A DNA stretch of 64,000 bases from Tulasnella sp. 424 (Eukaryota > Basidiomycota > Agaricomycetes > Cantharellales > Tulasnellaceae). Shown here piece after piece: positions 1-17,529 of this stretch (position 1 is the first letter of the stretch; each line of letters starts with the position of its first letter). A model generated the notes under the pieces. It was given only the letters and a program-made list of their open reading frames with translations. It made no database searches and was not told the origin of the DNA. A program made the translations under genes and the position numbers. The DNA lies in assembly GCA_019633425.1 (NCBI GenBank), contig WSUB01000208.1:1-64000 (forward strand). Reading direction: 5' to 3'.

Positions 1-20
1 CGTGATCAGGTGAGACTCAC

Positions 21-440
21 GACGTTGTAGTCCTCGGTGTCCATGTTCTTCAACATGCTCGTAGCAGCCCACCCGCTCCCAAGAATCACAACGGTCTTCT
101 TGTCCTTATCGAAAGGCATTTGCCACGCCGGTGGGTGAGTCTCCTTGGCCGCGAAGTAGAAAAATGTGGCTCCCGTGCCGAGGACGGTGACCAGCGTGAC
201 CCGACCAAAGGTCGTCAGCGCTCGCCGCCATCGTGGTGGTTTTGGGATGGCGCTTTCGGTCTCGATAGCGCGCAACGTTCGAGACGTCGTGAATAGCCTT
301 GAGGAGGTGGATGGTCCAGCTGGCAGGGTTCGAGCCAGCGGCCTGCGAGCAAAGGTATTGAGGGTCCTCCTTGCGGCTGCTCAAAAATCGTGTCAGCGAC
401 CCTTCCTACATCGTCCTTGATGCTCTACTTTACCTAGCAT
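21..440 (-). CDS. External/alternative NADH:ubiquinone oxidoreductase (NDE/NDI type), 5' part only
   Basis: This is the N-terminal part of a type II NADH dehydrogenase, a single-polypeptide flavoenzyme that oxidises NADH at the mitochondrial inner membrane. Exon 1 is only 434-440 (ATG CTA G). It is followed by a 57-nt intron (377-433) with a GTAAAG donor, a CTGAC branch site and a GAGCAG acceptor. Exon 2 is 21-376 and ends before a GTGAGT donor at 15-20; the rest lies outside the window. The translation starts MLAARRTLNTFARRPLART, an Arg/Ser-rich mitochondrial presequence. A short hydrophobic stretch follows (VTLVTVLGTGATFFYF), then TVVILGSGWAAT, the first dinucleotide-binding GxGxxA motif. 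The start relies on the tiny first exon and is the best fit I found, since no in-frame ATG exists in exon 2. Decayed relatives of this gene recur in the array at 20.9-51 kb. Confidence 0.85.
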
Positions 441-1892
441 TGCGGGTAGAGGGAGAGAGGTAGGGGGGCGGGGGGAGAGGGAGAGGGAAAGATAAGCTTG
501 TAGGGAGCGGCTTGCAGACGAGAGTGGAATCTTTTTGAGAGAGAAAGAAAATGACGGCGTTTGTTGTTTACCCTTACGAAAATTCGTGGTTTTAGCCTCA
601 CACCCCAATGCGCTCAACACGTCTGAACACAGCCGATTAGTCCGACCGAACCCGCCGGGGTAGAAAAAGCCCCTTAATGAGGCGCGCAGTGTGCTCGAGG
701 GGTGGGCAATGCATGCTGGGCATCGGTCGACGTACGTCTCTCGGCCGCACACAAAACCGTTGCACGCGCCTCTTCGATCTCCCCTTTGACGCGCGCGTCA
801 TTCACGAGGGTCATCTTATCACGAGCCATCCAACGGCACCAGCATCCAATAGTCTGGTAGATATTAGATTCGGATGATTTAACACTGCATCTCAATACTT
901 CAACGCATGAAAGAAAGAGGCGTCGGGCATTGCAAGCACCGCATTCATCGGGTATTCAACACCTTTCCCCGTTTTCACAAGGGACCACTGACCGAACGCT
1001 CTTTCATCAGCCACACCTCGCTTTTTTTATGTTTCCCCCCAAGCCTCCCCGCGCGTTTCAACGCCCAAGACGTCCGAGTCCTCCGATATTTTGCGAAAAT
1101 TACAAAGTCCGGAGCCCCTCGTCATTTCCACGCACGGTGCCGGACTTTTTTCCATTCTCGGCGATGGTCCTCAATCGAGGTGAGCCGGTCGGTCTCTTAT
1201 TCATTATAACCCCAAGGCTTATGTTCTCTTTACCAAAGTATCCCCTCGCAGGTCCGAGATTCGCAGCCGGTCACTTTTTTTTTTTTGCTCGATGGGGACA
1301 GTCAAAACGACAACCCGGATGTGGACGAAAGAGGAAAGGCCTTTGTTGAACCCCTCCGAGGCGATTTCTTTCTCAATGGAATTGCGATGGACGGGAACTC
1401 CATGGTCGGGCACGCATTAAAGTCTCACTTTATCTACGCTGACAAGCTTTTTTAGATTCTAGGTGGTGGGTGTGACTGGGAAATTGCAGTTCCATGAGAC
1501 ACCATAATTTCCATCGTCCAAGGACAAGACACAACAATGTCCACCTTCAACAATGGCTCTGCAAGTGATCGTCGCTCCATGCAACTATCTTTATTCCATT
1601 GATCGTGTGCCAAGCCCAACCGACAAGCTAAAACGTCCACTCGATCGGACCGATGTCCGACATAACACGGAGACCTCGGTGTAAGCACTCATTCCCGCGG
1701 TGAGTCGCTCCTCCGCGGCTTGTCTCGGCCGACTTCCCATCGACTCACCTAGGACTCGTCGAACGTCGCAGTACGAAGCAGACATCCTTCCCATCTCTAC
1801 ATGAATATCATCTAAAGAAAAAGGAGACCCCTTATTCAAAAGATCGTCCAATTTACCAAACCTTTCCCCCTTCAACCAACCCCTTATTCACG
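441..1892. promoter_or_regulatory. Divergent intergenic region between the NADH dehydrogenase and AROM genes
   Basis: This 1.45 kb lies between two divergently transcribed genes, so it should hold both promoters. Pyrimidine-rich tracts precede each start: about 441-500 read on the minus strand, and about 1855-1885 on the plus strand. Such tracts are common just upstream of basidiomycete start sites. Open frames here (for example 907-1349) show no recognisable domain and no coding-like composition. I see no RNA gene. Confidence 0.5.
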
Positions 1893-7095
<5,203 letters not shown>

Positions 7096-9491
7096 TCGTC
7101 ATGTCGTATGTACATAATAGGACAGTATTGAAGGGATATGAGATATTGAATCAGGCAAGGAGCTTCGCGATGGATCGTAGCATAGAGAAAAGCAGTAAAC
7201 AAGGCCCTTGGCCATGCTCGAACGGGCCAATAGCCATATCCCTCAGGGAAGGGTCGGGAAGGGGAATTAACTCTCTGCGACCTGGATGGCACTCGACGAA
7301 GACCAGAACCCCGTATCAACTCAGCACCAGACGAGCTCAGCATCACGGTCCACGTGTAGAGGATCCGAGACATGAGCGTTCAGCGCCTCATTGATACGAG
7401 GTTCAGAAGGATCGTTTAGAGGCCAGAAGTCGAGGAAGGTCCCTGCGACTAACCAGGTGCTGCGAGATGCGAGATGGGGGAAGATGAGATGAGGGACAGA
7501 AATGAACGCTTAGCGCGAAACCATTTATATGGACCAAGACATCTGTGACACGTGAGCTAGCCCTTTAACAAGAAACCCCTCATTTTTCCAGGTTTGGCTG
7601 CAGCGATCCCCCGCATGCGTGCTAGCACCTTGCGGCGGAGGCTCGGCGAACGATCTCGTCACAGGAACGCTGTTTCGATTTGACACCTCATGGTTCGATT
7701 CCCAAGGCTCAAAAAGAATCAAGAAGCCTTCTCGAGCATTATGAAAAAGTCTTCTGAGCTAACGGTATGTATGTCGTCACCGAACGGCGGCGAACTCGTA
7801 ACAAACACTAACCAGAAATGGGTCAAGAGTCCCGAGAAGTCTTTAGCAAGTTTCCCCCTGGAAAATGAAAACACGAGGACCCACGCCTGATCCTCAGATC
7901 TTAGTACTGGTTCTCCAGCAGGTATGGTACCCGATAGGTCGCTTTTCCGCTGACCCCTAGGGTTGGACGCCGGCAGACAGGCCGACCTCTTCCCGTCTTC
8001 CGAATCCGGACCCGTGCCAGTTCAGGTTCGCGGAATTCGGCTAACTAAGTGTGAGAAGAACACACAGTGTGTGTCTTGACCTCACCCGAAAGCACAAGGA
8101 CCAGGTGAGGGGAATCCACACTGCGCTAAAGGCAGATGAACCCGCTATGCTGGAGGTTGAAGCGAACGGTGCTGTCCTGGGAGATCAGAGGCGTGTGCGC
8201 CAGTCCAAAATGATGCGTGGTACACAGCATGGTGGGAGAACGTGACGAGACCACTGTGGTTTAGGGTTCCATGCATGGGATGCCTCTATCTGGGCACAAT
8301 CGACAAATTGTGGTGCCCAACTTGCACCCGCTCCGAGTTCGAGTTCCTTTGCATCTTTCGGCGGTAGAGATCACAGAAGGATCGCCAAACCGAGGCAGTC
8401 TATCTAATCTGAGGTCAACGCTGACGTGATAGAACCGGCGACAATCGAGTCTCCCACAAATCCTTCATTGCCGTTGTCCCCGTCAGTTATCGCAGCATGG
8501 CCTGCGAGACCTGAGTCCTGAAATGTCATATCCCGCGACGCCTGTTCTCATACACTGTGCGTTCGGTCCTCGGAAGGTCCTCCGGCTGCTCCACTGATCG
8601 AGGTGCCCTTGGTGGTCATCACCGGCAACCCACAACATCCGGTAGTGGTGTCGACCCGAGTCTAATCATACGAACAAGAGAGAACTTTAGATCTCCGGTT
8701 TGCACTTAGAGACGATGATGTGACAGGAGCCTCATGCCTGGGGCCCTTCACTGATACCAGCATTTGAAAGCCCGATTTCACCACCCAGTGCGAAACGAGA
8801 TAGGGGCTTGAATATACCCTCATTCGGGATAGGCTAGGCAGACTTGCCAAAAATCACTCCGACGGCTTCTTATGCCCATCAAGCCTCTCGGCTTACTCGG
8901 CTAGTGGTCTCGTGAATATTTCGCGCACGAGGTAGCCGATCATCAAGGCCAAAGTGCTGAGCTCCGCTTCCTGCAGCCAATAGTATTGTTCAAATCGAGG
9001 AGCAGGGACGAGAGGAGGTGTCAAGACAGACATTAGAACCCGCAACGATAATGTCGAACTTCCGTAGGGATCGGAGAGGCATGCAAGACGAAGTCTATGC
9101 AATGAAAATGCAGAATACCGGGAATATTGGGACTGCCTAGAGAAGAAGGATCCGGGATCACGAAGCCGAGGGGGAAAAAGTCCAAATACCGAGAATAACC
9201 AACCCCAAGGCTTCGCGCCCAAGGGCACGTTGTTATCGAAGGAATGGACAGACCTAGCACATCGCGGTGGCATGGAAGTCTTCGTGGTTCTGCGTAACGC
9301 AAAAAAAGTGAGATGTCGTCCGCATCAGTCCTGGAGGCACGACCCGCGGGTTTGGTTTTGGTGGGTATCGTTTCCTGAAGGAGTGGGAGTGTTCAAGGAA
9401 TTAAACGAGTGGCGTATGTCATAATCTTGTATTCCGATCGCAGCTAAATCCGGACATGGTATAAGGCAAAGGCCGTAAATACATCTGGGGT
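7096..9491. other. Gene-poor 2.4-kb interval
   Basis: It holds the 3' UTRs of AROM and of the CUE gene, plus about 2 kb in which I find no convincing gene. The longest frames (8893-9273 minus, 8051-8245 plus) match no family I know and lack consistent splice structure. A GGTTCGATTCC string near 7691 resembles a Pol III B box, but the flanks do not fold into a tRNA. It could contain a decayed gene or an unrecognised lncRNA. Confidence 0.4.
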
Positions 9492-10387
9492 TCAAGATTG
9501 CGCTGCTGCCGCCGCTGCTTGCTTCTCCTTCTCCATCAATTGCCTGCGACGAGCACCGTGTTAGAAATAAACCGAGAGTAACTGCGGAGTGGCCATCTTA
9601 CTGTCTTGCCGCGAGGACCATGGCAGCTTTGCGTTCCTTTAAACTGGCCTCTCTCTTTTCGGCAGTGGTTTCCCAGCCCGTTGGTGGCGGAGTTGGAATG
9701 GAACTTGGTCCTGTTTCGGCACGGTCCTTCAGACCATATCTGTCTATTAGACTTGGCTTTGGAGCGGCATTTGATGAGGAAGCCGGGCTCGAGGGAAGAC
9801 TTGCTGGGCGCGACGCAGCTGGGGTTGGGGGAGCCTGGGTGGGGTATAATGTGAAGTATACTTGTGGCGGCTGCATTCACGAGCACGTTGTAAGGAATTA
9901 ATCCATGTCGAGCTGGGACAGGCCTAAGAGCAACTGACCGGAGGAAGGAAGCCCTGCTCCAGGATTTTGTGGCAGGTCATCTCAACAGAGCCCGATTTTA
10001 GGAGGTCATAGTGAATGTTATCGCTAAGATAGGCATATCGGTTAGCCTAGCCTAGTCCATGATTGGAGGAAGAGTAAATCTCACTATGGCTGATCGGGGA
10101 ACATGGTCTGCACTTGGGTGACCTGGAGTATTGTCCGGAGTTAGTCTAGAAGCCGTTCAACACCGAACAGTGCGGTGATACGCACCATATCTTGAGTTAC
10201 TCGCTTCGGAGTGAATCCAAGGCTAGGACCGGGTGGTGGGCGTTGGGCTTCTGCAAGACCAGAGTGAGGTATTAGGGACACAACGGACGCCGCTCCAAAT
10301 TACTAAGGGCGTACTGGGTGTGCTGAGCCACTTGTAAGCGACATAAACAGCTCCAATAGCGAATGCGTAGCCGATGAGGTCCTCCAT
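9492..10387 (-). CDS. CUE-domain ER membrane protein (Cue1-like)
   Basis: This is a small (193 aa) membrane-anchored ubiquitin-binding protein of the Cue1 type; in yeast, Cue1 recruits the E2 Ubc7 to the ER membrane for ER-associated degradation. Exons on the minus strand are 10387-10315, 10250-10186, 10122-10085, 10023-9939, 9870-9602 and 9543-9492. Four introns are 50-70 nt, and most show GACTAAC or GCTAAC branch sites. The protein starts with one transmembrane helix (LIGYAFAIGAVYVAYKWL). A CUE domain follows with the hallmark MFPDQP, then DLLKSGSVE and the LEQGFLPPP end. A Pro/Ser linker leads to a C-terminal helix (LIDRYGLKDR, then WETTAEKREASLKERKA) like the Cue1 Ubc7-binding tail, ending in an Ala-rich stretch. 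It is divergent from the SPT small-subunit gene, with about 210 bp between starts. The family call is good; orthology to Cue1 is inferred. Confidence 0.85.
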
Positions 10388-10597
10388 GTCGTTTGTCGCG
10401 TTCCTTGAGGTTTGATGAGGGTAATAGTCGGGAGCGAAATCCGCGTGTCAAAGGTCCCCGTTGCAGACGATGCGGAGACAGTCGAAAATCTAACATCGGC
10501 AGTTTCTCAGGGATCGGTCTCCAAACACCGCAGCCTGATCTCAAATCCGCTGTTTTCTTTCCGCTACCACGACCAGAACACCATCACCTCGCTCTAA
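10388..10597. promoter_or_regulatory. Shared bidirectional promoter of the CUE and SPT small-subunit genes
   Basis: These 210 bp separate the two start codons of a head-to-head pair, so both promoters must be compact or shared. I see no clear TATA box. Both products are small ER membrane proteins, so co-regulation is plausible but not shown. Confidence 0.5.
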
Positions 10598-11031
10598 ATG
10601 GCTACCAAAAGGACCTCGACACGTTCTGGAACCAGCTCTGGCTCGGAGAGCCAGCTATGTACCAGGCCATCGCGCACAAACCCCCTACAACTAGGCGACC
10701 TTTCTAATCGCCCACCAGCTGGCAGAGTTGAGAGGTGGATATGGCAAAAACGCATGTGGATGGAATCCACTTTTGTTCTGACGATGCTGGAGCCCTGGGA
10801 GAAGCTTCTCGTTTGTGAGTGTGTGAATGGGTATCCTTTCGCTCAAGTATTGACAGCGAGCTCGTTTTAGGTGTCGTTTTCACGCTTATCATGACCTTTT
10901 TCTCCTTTGGTGTCTACTACTATCTTCCTCACCATCTCCACTTTATCTACGGGCGAGCGAAGTACTATCTCTTGGGGGACGAGGGTGCACCGCTTGTCGT
11001 CTTATGGAGCCAGGCTCTTGGCGAGCTTTGA
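10598..11031 (+). CDS. Serine palmitoyltransferase small subunit (ssSPT-like)
   Basis: This is a 125-aa membrane protein built from exons 10598-10814 and 10871-11031, joined at TGT across a 56-nt GTGAGT...TTTTAG intron. The signature is RMWMESTFVLTMLEPWEK, which closely resembles the MLEPWE motif of animal ssSPTa/b. A hydrophobic helix (VVFTLIMTFFSFGVYYYLP) and PHHLHFIYGRAKYYLLG follow. ssSPT proteins bind the SPT catalytic dimer in the ER and raise its activity and set its acyl-CoA choice at the first step of sphingolipid synthesis. The N-terminal 40 residues are Ser/Thr-rich and probably disordered. The C-terminal end after YYLLG is less certain, because an extra intron could change it. The next gene converges on it, with 239 bp between stop codons. 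Confidence 0.82.
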
Positions 11032-11270
11032 GCACCCGGCGCCTGTTTTCTGGTACGACTTCTACATGCCTGCATTTCTAACCCCGTCCAACGATCTGAC
11101 CTCTCCCCTCGACGCATCCTCACAGGTCACTATTCTATCATGTCGTTTTAATGTCTTGCATGAATTAATTTATGGCGAATATCAGGACTTGCACTCATGA
11201 AAGAGAAAGTTAGGAGGTGTTGGACGAAAATCCTTATCCTCCAGCAAAGTATGCAGCATTTGAAACTAAT

Positions 11271-14200
11271 TTACCCAAGAACACTCCATCCAAATACATT
11301 GTAACTGCCGTCCCGTAGGCCTCCAAAGGGGTAGGTGAAGTCTTTATCTGCCTCTGGACTGGCTAATCTCGACGTGGCGGCCGACTCCGATGCAGATGGC
11401 GTGTAGAAATCCTGGGGTGAAATGTACTCTGAAGATGTGTCGGCCAAGTCTACCGTGAGGGGTTGGACGACGTCAGTTTGGAACGTCCCGGCCGCCTGTG
11501 AACAAATACAGCCACATCCTGTTGGGCAGGTGCGCAGTTGTTTAGCTTGTCGCCAGCAGGCATAGTGTGTGACATGGCAACATCTCAGGCACGTGTGAGC
11601 CAACCCTACGGGAATCGGCCGCCGTCAGCTGAAGAAAACTCGGATTTTGGCTAAACTCGTACCGGTAGCTGGTAGTCGGCAAATGGAGCAAGATGTTCGT
11701 GGTCGAGTTCGCTCGCAGCGAATACACGCCGTGGTAGGACCATTCATCAGCAGATCTCCGCAGGTGCTGCAGACCTCGCCAACCGCTTTAGGATAGAGAG
11801 TCAGCCTCGAATTCTAAGGCCAACCCGTTGTGCGGCCTACCTAATTGGCATTCTTCGTCAATCCCTGCCAGGGCGTGCAGGACCTCTGTTTTACCCGGAG
11901 ATACGTCATAACCCAAGTACTTCAATAGTTCCAGCCGTCGTTCATTCAACTGCCATTGATGCAAGATTTTCGAGTATGCGATAACGTGTCCTTCGTAGAC
12001 GAGCCTCTGCTGGTCGTCGGCGGTGAAAGGAGCATGGTAGAAGCTGCGGTGGTAGGCTTGAGAATGCACTTTTGTATGCTCGAGTTAAGAATAACACTCA
12101 CTTGACCTCCTCTTCGTCTTTGATGAGCGTCACTGTTATCACTTTTTTCTTTGTTTTGGGTTGCGGCGGGAGTAGAACAATACTTGGGGACCGAGGGATT
12201 GGCGCACCGTGGCTGCCAGAAGAACCGCTCCCAGCTCCAACTAACCGTTTCGCATAAGCACCAGAAGACCAGATAAGGTTGATAGATGATGACCCAGGAG
12301 AAGGTTCGTTCCATGTTCGCACCGCCGTCGTCTGTCCCTCGCTTGACCTAGCGCCTAGTCCTCCAAATAGAGCAGTACTTTTACGTTTCGGAGACACCTC
12401 AGATTTAGGATGAGTTGGATAGTGGCCAGGGACAACGGGAACTGGGATGGCGGGTGTTGTGCCGGAGTAGCCCCGAGGGCCGTCATGACTGGTGGCTGTT
12501 GAAATCGTTGATATCGTTCTTTCCCTCCTGCTCGCCAGATTCAAGGAGGGACTTGCATCTCCGCCAAGAAATCGACTTGCCCAGGAGTTCCTCGAAGGTG
12601 AAGGGAGAGAGCCGCTGGTGGTAAAGGAGGAACGACGATTAGCCCAGGATGGGGAAGGTGTGGTCGGGCTGATGTGATGGGCTTCCCGTGGACGAAGGCT
12701 GAAATAATCGATGTTGATTCGTGGACTAATCGATAGGTCCGGTATTACCGGAGCAAGGGGAGCAGATTTCTTCAATTCTATGAACGTAGTCTGCGCAGCT
12801 GTGGAGAACGTGGTTAATAAACTAGTTTGTAAAGGGGCTTGACTGTTACGGCTTACGCTGCGCTGGAGTTAGACGATCAACTTCCAGTAACACGACTGAG
12901 AGCATCGCCAGCATTTGAAGATCCCGCTTTTGAGCGAAAACATCATAGCTGAAATACATGACGAATTAGACTATAGTAATTGCTGAGAAATGGTGACTCA
13001 CAAATGCTTCGCAGCTTTTTGGGCTAGGGGATGATCACCCCACCGGACATGCTCCCTTCTAGGAACTACTGATTGCAGCTGTTGCTTCTCGCCAATAGGA
13101 CTATAACGTGTCGAATCCTTTTCGCCATTATCTGTCCCAACGATTGGACGAAACAAGGCGAGCAGTGTTTGCCACACTCTCATGTGATCCAAGCGCTGAT
13201 GCCGCCTTGCCACCTCCGCGTTGACTTGACAGAGATGCGCGGGATCTTCAGCCATCATGGTGTAGTCTTGCGCAAGATCCTTGTCCAAGAGATTCAGGCC
13301 AGTGAATCGCTTGAGTGACACCGACGAAAGGGGCCGGTTGGCGTGATTGCTGGATGCCCTGGTGTCCCTAGACTCTCGGGTGATCGAGCGCAACTATGCA
13401 GCAGGGAGTGAGGATTCGGGCAACATTTCTATGGGACAGATAAACTTACCACAGGTCCGATGAAAAAGCTGTCTGCGATACCAGGAGCCATCCACGGGTT
13501 TCTGGGTCGAATCTCTGGTTCCTTGGGGAGGACTGACTTTGGTCCGTCATTCGCCAGCTTTGACAATCCAAGCATTGCATGAGATATAGTGCCTGCGGTT
13601 GATGCAAAGGGCCGGGGAAGCAGTCCTCCCGAGGTCGCGCGCGAAACAATAGAGGGGGACGGAGAAGCATTGCGACGGTTGGCCGTCCCTCGACCTCCGG
13701 AAAACACTCTGCCAGGTCGGTTAAGGAAAAAGCAGACCAATTCACCTGAATTGACGTGAATATTTTGTAATTAGGATGGCACGACGAACGGGCTCACCGT
13801 TTGGTCCCCATGTTCCACCACACCTTCTTGGTCTAATGGAATTTCCTGGGGTGTTGACGATGGGACGAGGGACGTCCTTCCCTGTTCTACCGCGGATTTC
13901 TTCATCGGGATTATCTTTCTTGGTCGATTTAACCCTTTTGGCAGTGTCATGGAGGTCATTCGGATCCATAGCTGCCATATCTTCTTCCCCGTCGCTTCGG
14001 GATCCTTCACTGAGATCAAGCGTGTCACGGAAAATGTACCCAGCAGCGTCATCTTCCCCTAGAAGGAACCGCAGACATGGTTCCAAACATGGCCTACTGA
14101 TATACCGAATGTAACGCAACTTCTTGAGAAGGAATGCCCGTGTCTTCAACGAGATGCTGGGAATCTTGTCGAGGTCGAACGACGGGATGGAGCGAGAGGC

Positions 14201-16949
14201 GTTGGGATCTGTGGGAGAAATCTTCCAGTAATCCTTGGGAAACGAAAAGGTAATCCTGATGAATGCGAGAGCGTTGTCATCGCGCCAGGGGCCCAGAAGC
14301 GTAAAGGTAACAGTCCGTTTCCGAGTAGTGTCGAACCGTTCGCAAGTGACCCTTGTACCAAATTTACGGGCAATCAGGGCAATCCTAATTTGCTGCCATC
14401 AGTAAGTGCGGTGGGTGGAAAAGGGAGGCTGCTCACTCGTCAGCCAAATGCTCTGGCATCTCGCCGCCTCCTTGGTCAGTCCCTACTGTCCGGGCGCGGC
14501 TGTCGCTTCTTCCTCTTGGCCTTCCTCTCTCCTCCCCTGGCCCGTACACTCCGAGTCCAAGGCCAATGTAAGGTTCTCCGCCGTTCGGAGGACGCAGGTC
14601 AACGCTGCCTGCTCTCGATCTCGAGGCAATCCGTGATGCGGGCCCGCTGCTGTCCAAGCCTCCACTACCAGCCCGACGTTCAATCTTGACACCGGAGACA
14701 TACATCTGCTGGTCGAGTCCTCCAGGTGGTTGGGCACGGCTATTCCCACCTCCTCGGGTCATGAAACCACCTGTCAGCGTCGGCCGTCCCATAAACACTG
14801 AGTCCTTATTCTCCTTCTCCTTCTCATGCACAGACGAAGACAACAGAGAGGGCTTGAGATGAAGCTTTCGATGCTGTTCAGGACTGTCTGGAGTGCTGCG
14901 GATTGACGCCGTGAGGGGTGGAGCTTGCCCGTGGGGACTTGGATTCGTCGTGGATGCCGGCTTGGCATCCTGGCTGCCACCGACTTGTACTCCCGCTAGT
15001 ATCCCTCGATGAGCCATGGGAGCCGATACCGTGGGTTCCGACCTCTTCTCGTCTTTAGGTTGAGCAGTTGGAGGAAGACGGTACGTCGTTTCAATCGCTT
15101 GTGCTCCGTCACTTTGAATATTCCGTCTGGCGAAATAGGCCTCAATGCGCGATCCAGGTACGTGTCCCGCAGCCCTCAGAATGCTAGGATCCATGGGCAG
15201 CAGACGTAAAGTTCGGTCTTTTGCCCACGTGACAAGCTGGAATTCCCGATCATCTATGCACGTGTTCCAATCAACGATGAGCAACCTAGGAATAGGGACT
15301 ATCGTCTCTTACCGTGATCGCAGTCATGTCCACCCTTGAAACGCCATACATATTCTTTGACAACGTCGGTGTGACCTTCGACAGTATGAATAGGCTGCTC
15401 CGGCTGGTCTGGGGACCACATTTCCAACGCAGTCTCCCCACGTTGCGGAAGGGCGAGGACTCCATAGCCAAAGGGTAAGTGTCTCGCTCGCCAGACTGGA
15501 TAACGCGTATGAATGACAGCGCGGGGCTTCGGCTCGTCATCGCCACCCAATCTGCATTCCCCATAACCAAAGTCGAAATACTCCGATTGAGGGTACAGTT
15601 GAGTTGGGTTTGGCTGTAGTCGATCCATGTCACCAACATGAGGGGATAGCGAATCCAGAGTCCAGAACTTGATTGTCTTGTCGAGGGAACATGTCACAAT
15701 TTCATTCCGAGTTTTGCGTGACCAGTCGATTCCATATATTTTGGCGCCTTGGTGCGCTCGAATGGTGATAAGGGGAAGAGAGCCTTTCTGGAGGATCACA
15801 CTTCAGCACCACGGGATATCAGGAAAATTGGAACCAACATACTCGATTATCCCAAATGAGAACTTTGTCATCATGAGAAGAAGCGATGAGATGCTCGTCG
15901 CGTCCTTCATATATCCGGTCAGTGACTGATCAGCTGATTCGGTGTAAAACGTACTGTTCCACTTTACTTGGGTTGCGGGAGCTGTTGGACAAGACTGTCA
16001 GAACGCGAGCCGAGCGCTTTGTCGTCCGCATCTTGCCTACCATCCCATGCACACATCCCGAATACGGTCCGCGGACCAGCTCGAAGATCCCATGCCCATA
16101 TCCAAGAGTCGATACCACAGCTCGCGATGACCTGCCGCGAAATCGACCTGGTCAGCTGAGACATCATTCCTTCACGGTCCCAAGAACTCACGTCTGGATT
16201 ATATGAGCTCCAGTTGATGTCTGTTATCGCTCGGTAATGCTTGTTGAGAATGAACTCTATCGCTGTCTGTCCAGTCTTATTTAAATTCCATATCAAGAGT
16301 TTCTGCGAGGACGTGGAGACTATGTAGTGGGAGCGGGAGTGATGTGGGTTCCACTGCACGTCCGCGACCTCCCAAGTGCCGCCTTGAGGAAGAAAGCGGG
16401 GTTGGGCATACGGGTCGTCCAAGTCGATTATAAATAGGCCTTTACGACTTCCTTCGCATTGGTTTTCAGTGCTTGGTTGAGAGGCGGAACAGCCCTAGCG
16501 TTGGGACTCACGCAGCAAGAACGATATCACGGTTTGATGGACTGAGGCTCATCTATGATGAAGATTCAATTAGTCCAGGACGATGGGATTTCCTCCGTAG
16601 CGTGAGGACTTGCATTTCCAACAGGCTGAGGGAATGTAATCTCCATTTTCTGGTAGAAAGTACCCTGGCTTTCGGTGGACGGGGCGCCGGACCCAAGGGA
16701 TAGCCCAGGATTCATGCCAGTGTCGTCGGCATTGGGAGGAGATGCCATGATGGGTGACAGAGGAAGTGATTTTCGTCTCTCGGCATACATTTGCATCGAA
16801 GGTCGGAGGTAGGCCAGAGGCACTGATTGAGGGGAGAAGCCTATAGGCGCGGTTGCTGGTGGAAATTGGAATCCTGACTGAACTGGAGGCCGAGGGGGTG
16901 GCATAGGCGGTGGCGGGGGAGCAGGCGGCGGCGAAGAACCTCCATTCAT
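11271..16949 (-). CDS. MTC5: WDR59/Mtc5(Sea3)-like SEA/GATOR complex subunit, WD40-RWD-zinc domains
   Basis: This is a SEA (GATOR2-type) complex subunit that acts at the vacuole in amino-acid signalling to TORC1. I assemble 16 exons (minus): 16949-16623, 16552-16512, 16447-16192, 16131-16041, 15981-15955, 15904-15843, 15787-15313, 15253-14437, 14384-13798, 13745-13450, 13393-13002, 12948-12857, 12798-12102, 12043-11841, 11785-11663 and 11605-11271. All are in phase, giving about 1606 aa. A proline-rich N-terminus (about 110 aa) precedes a WD40 propeller (DVQWNPHHSRSHYIVST, IASCGIDSWIWAWDLR, VEGHTDVVKEYVW, LVTWAKDRTLRL). An RWD domain follows (ARKFGTRVTCERFDTTRKR), then Ser/Pro-rich linkers, a helical part (YSKILHQWQLNERRLELLK) and a C-terminal zinc module with CSTC, CIRC, CSIC, CLRCCHVTHYACW and CPTGCGCIC. 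The first exon and its GTTGGA donor are the least certain parts. WDR24 is excluded by domain order and by the RWD domain. Confidence 0.88.
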
Positions 16950-17529
16950 GCCTACGTTGCAGTGGTGAATGTGCAAGACGAGCCTTGTCCAAGGGTTGTG
17001 GTCGCTGGTCGAGCTTTCCGACGCGCCGGGGCCTGATATGTGGCTGAGATAATCGTCGAATGTTCAAGTTGAACTTGATTAGAACCTTTCAAGTTCTTCC
17101 CGGCCAACTCCGGACACCCTTGAAGGACCTCGGGATATTGAAAACGTCATAAAGCAGTTTGGTGAGACTGAGGCGAGGAATCTTTGTTCTCCTTGGCCGA
17201 CACGAATATTGTGACCTATCCAACCCACCATCGTCGGCCGATCTAAGCTCAATCCGTCTGAAGCACGATTTGCTCCTATATATGAATGGTCCGTGTATGA
17301 AAGTGTATTGTGTTCTGTGACGGTGACTATGGTCACTTAGCACATGAGATATACTCATGGTTTGCGTCCGGTTACCATTGTCAGTAGAGACTTCAAGCGC
17401 GGCTTGCCGAAATGGCATGCAGGATACAAATTTTAACAGAAACACGCGTTGAATGAATTACAGTCCGGCACAGAGGGAGAAAAGTCTGGTAGGACCTCGA
17501 ATGTCTCGACGCAACATCATTTCACTTGC
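16950..17529. other. Intergenic, 5' side of the WDR59-like gene
   Basis: It holds the presumed promoter of the WDR59-like gene. Short open frames at 17079-17445 have no recognisable content. The repeat-rich zone begins at its right end. Confidence 0.4.

Noticed and set aside
320..345. Second B-box-like GGTTCGAGCC
   Set aside because: It lies in the coding exon of the NADH dehydrogenase and has no tRNA fold.
907..1349. Two overlapping open frames upstream of AROM
   Set aside because: Low-complexity Phe/Pro/Arg composition, no domain, and they overlap in different frames of a probable promoter.
1591..1875. Minus-strand frame overlapping the AROM leader
   Set aside because: No domain; it lies in the CT-rich leader and has no partner exons.
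7680..7710. tRNA gene suggested by GGTTCGATTCC
   Set aside because: The flanking bases do not form a T stem, and no A box or acceptor stem lies at the right distance.
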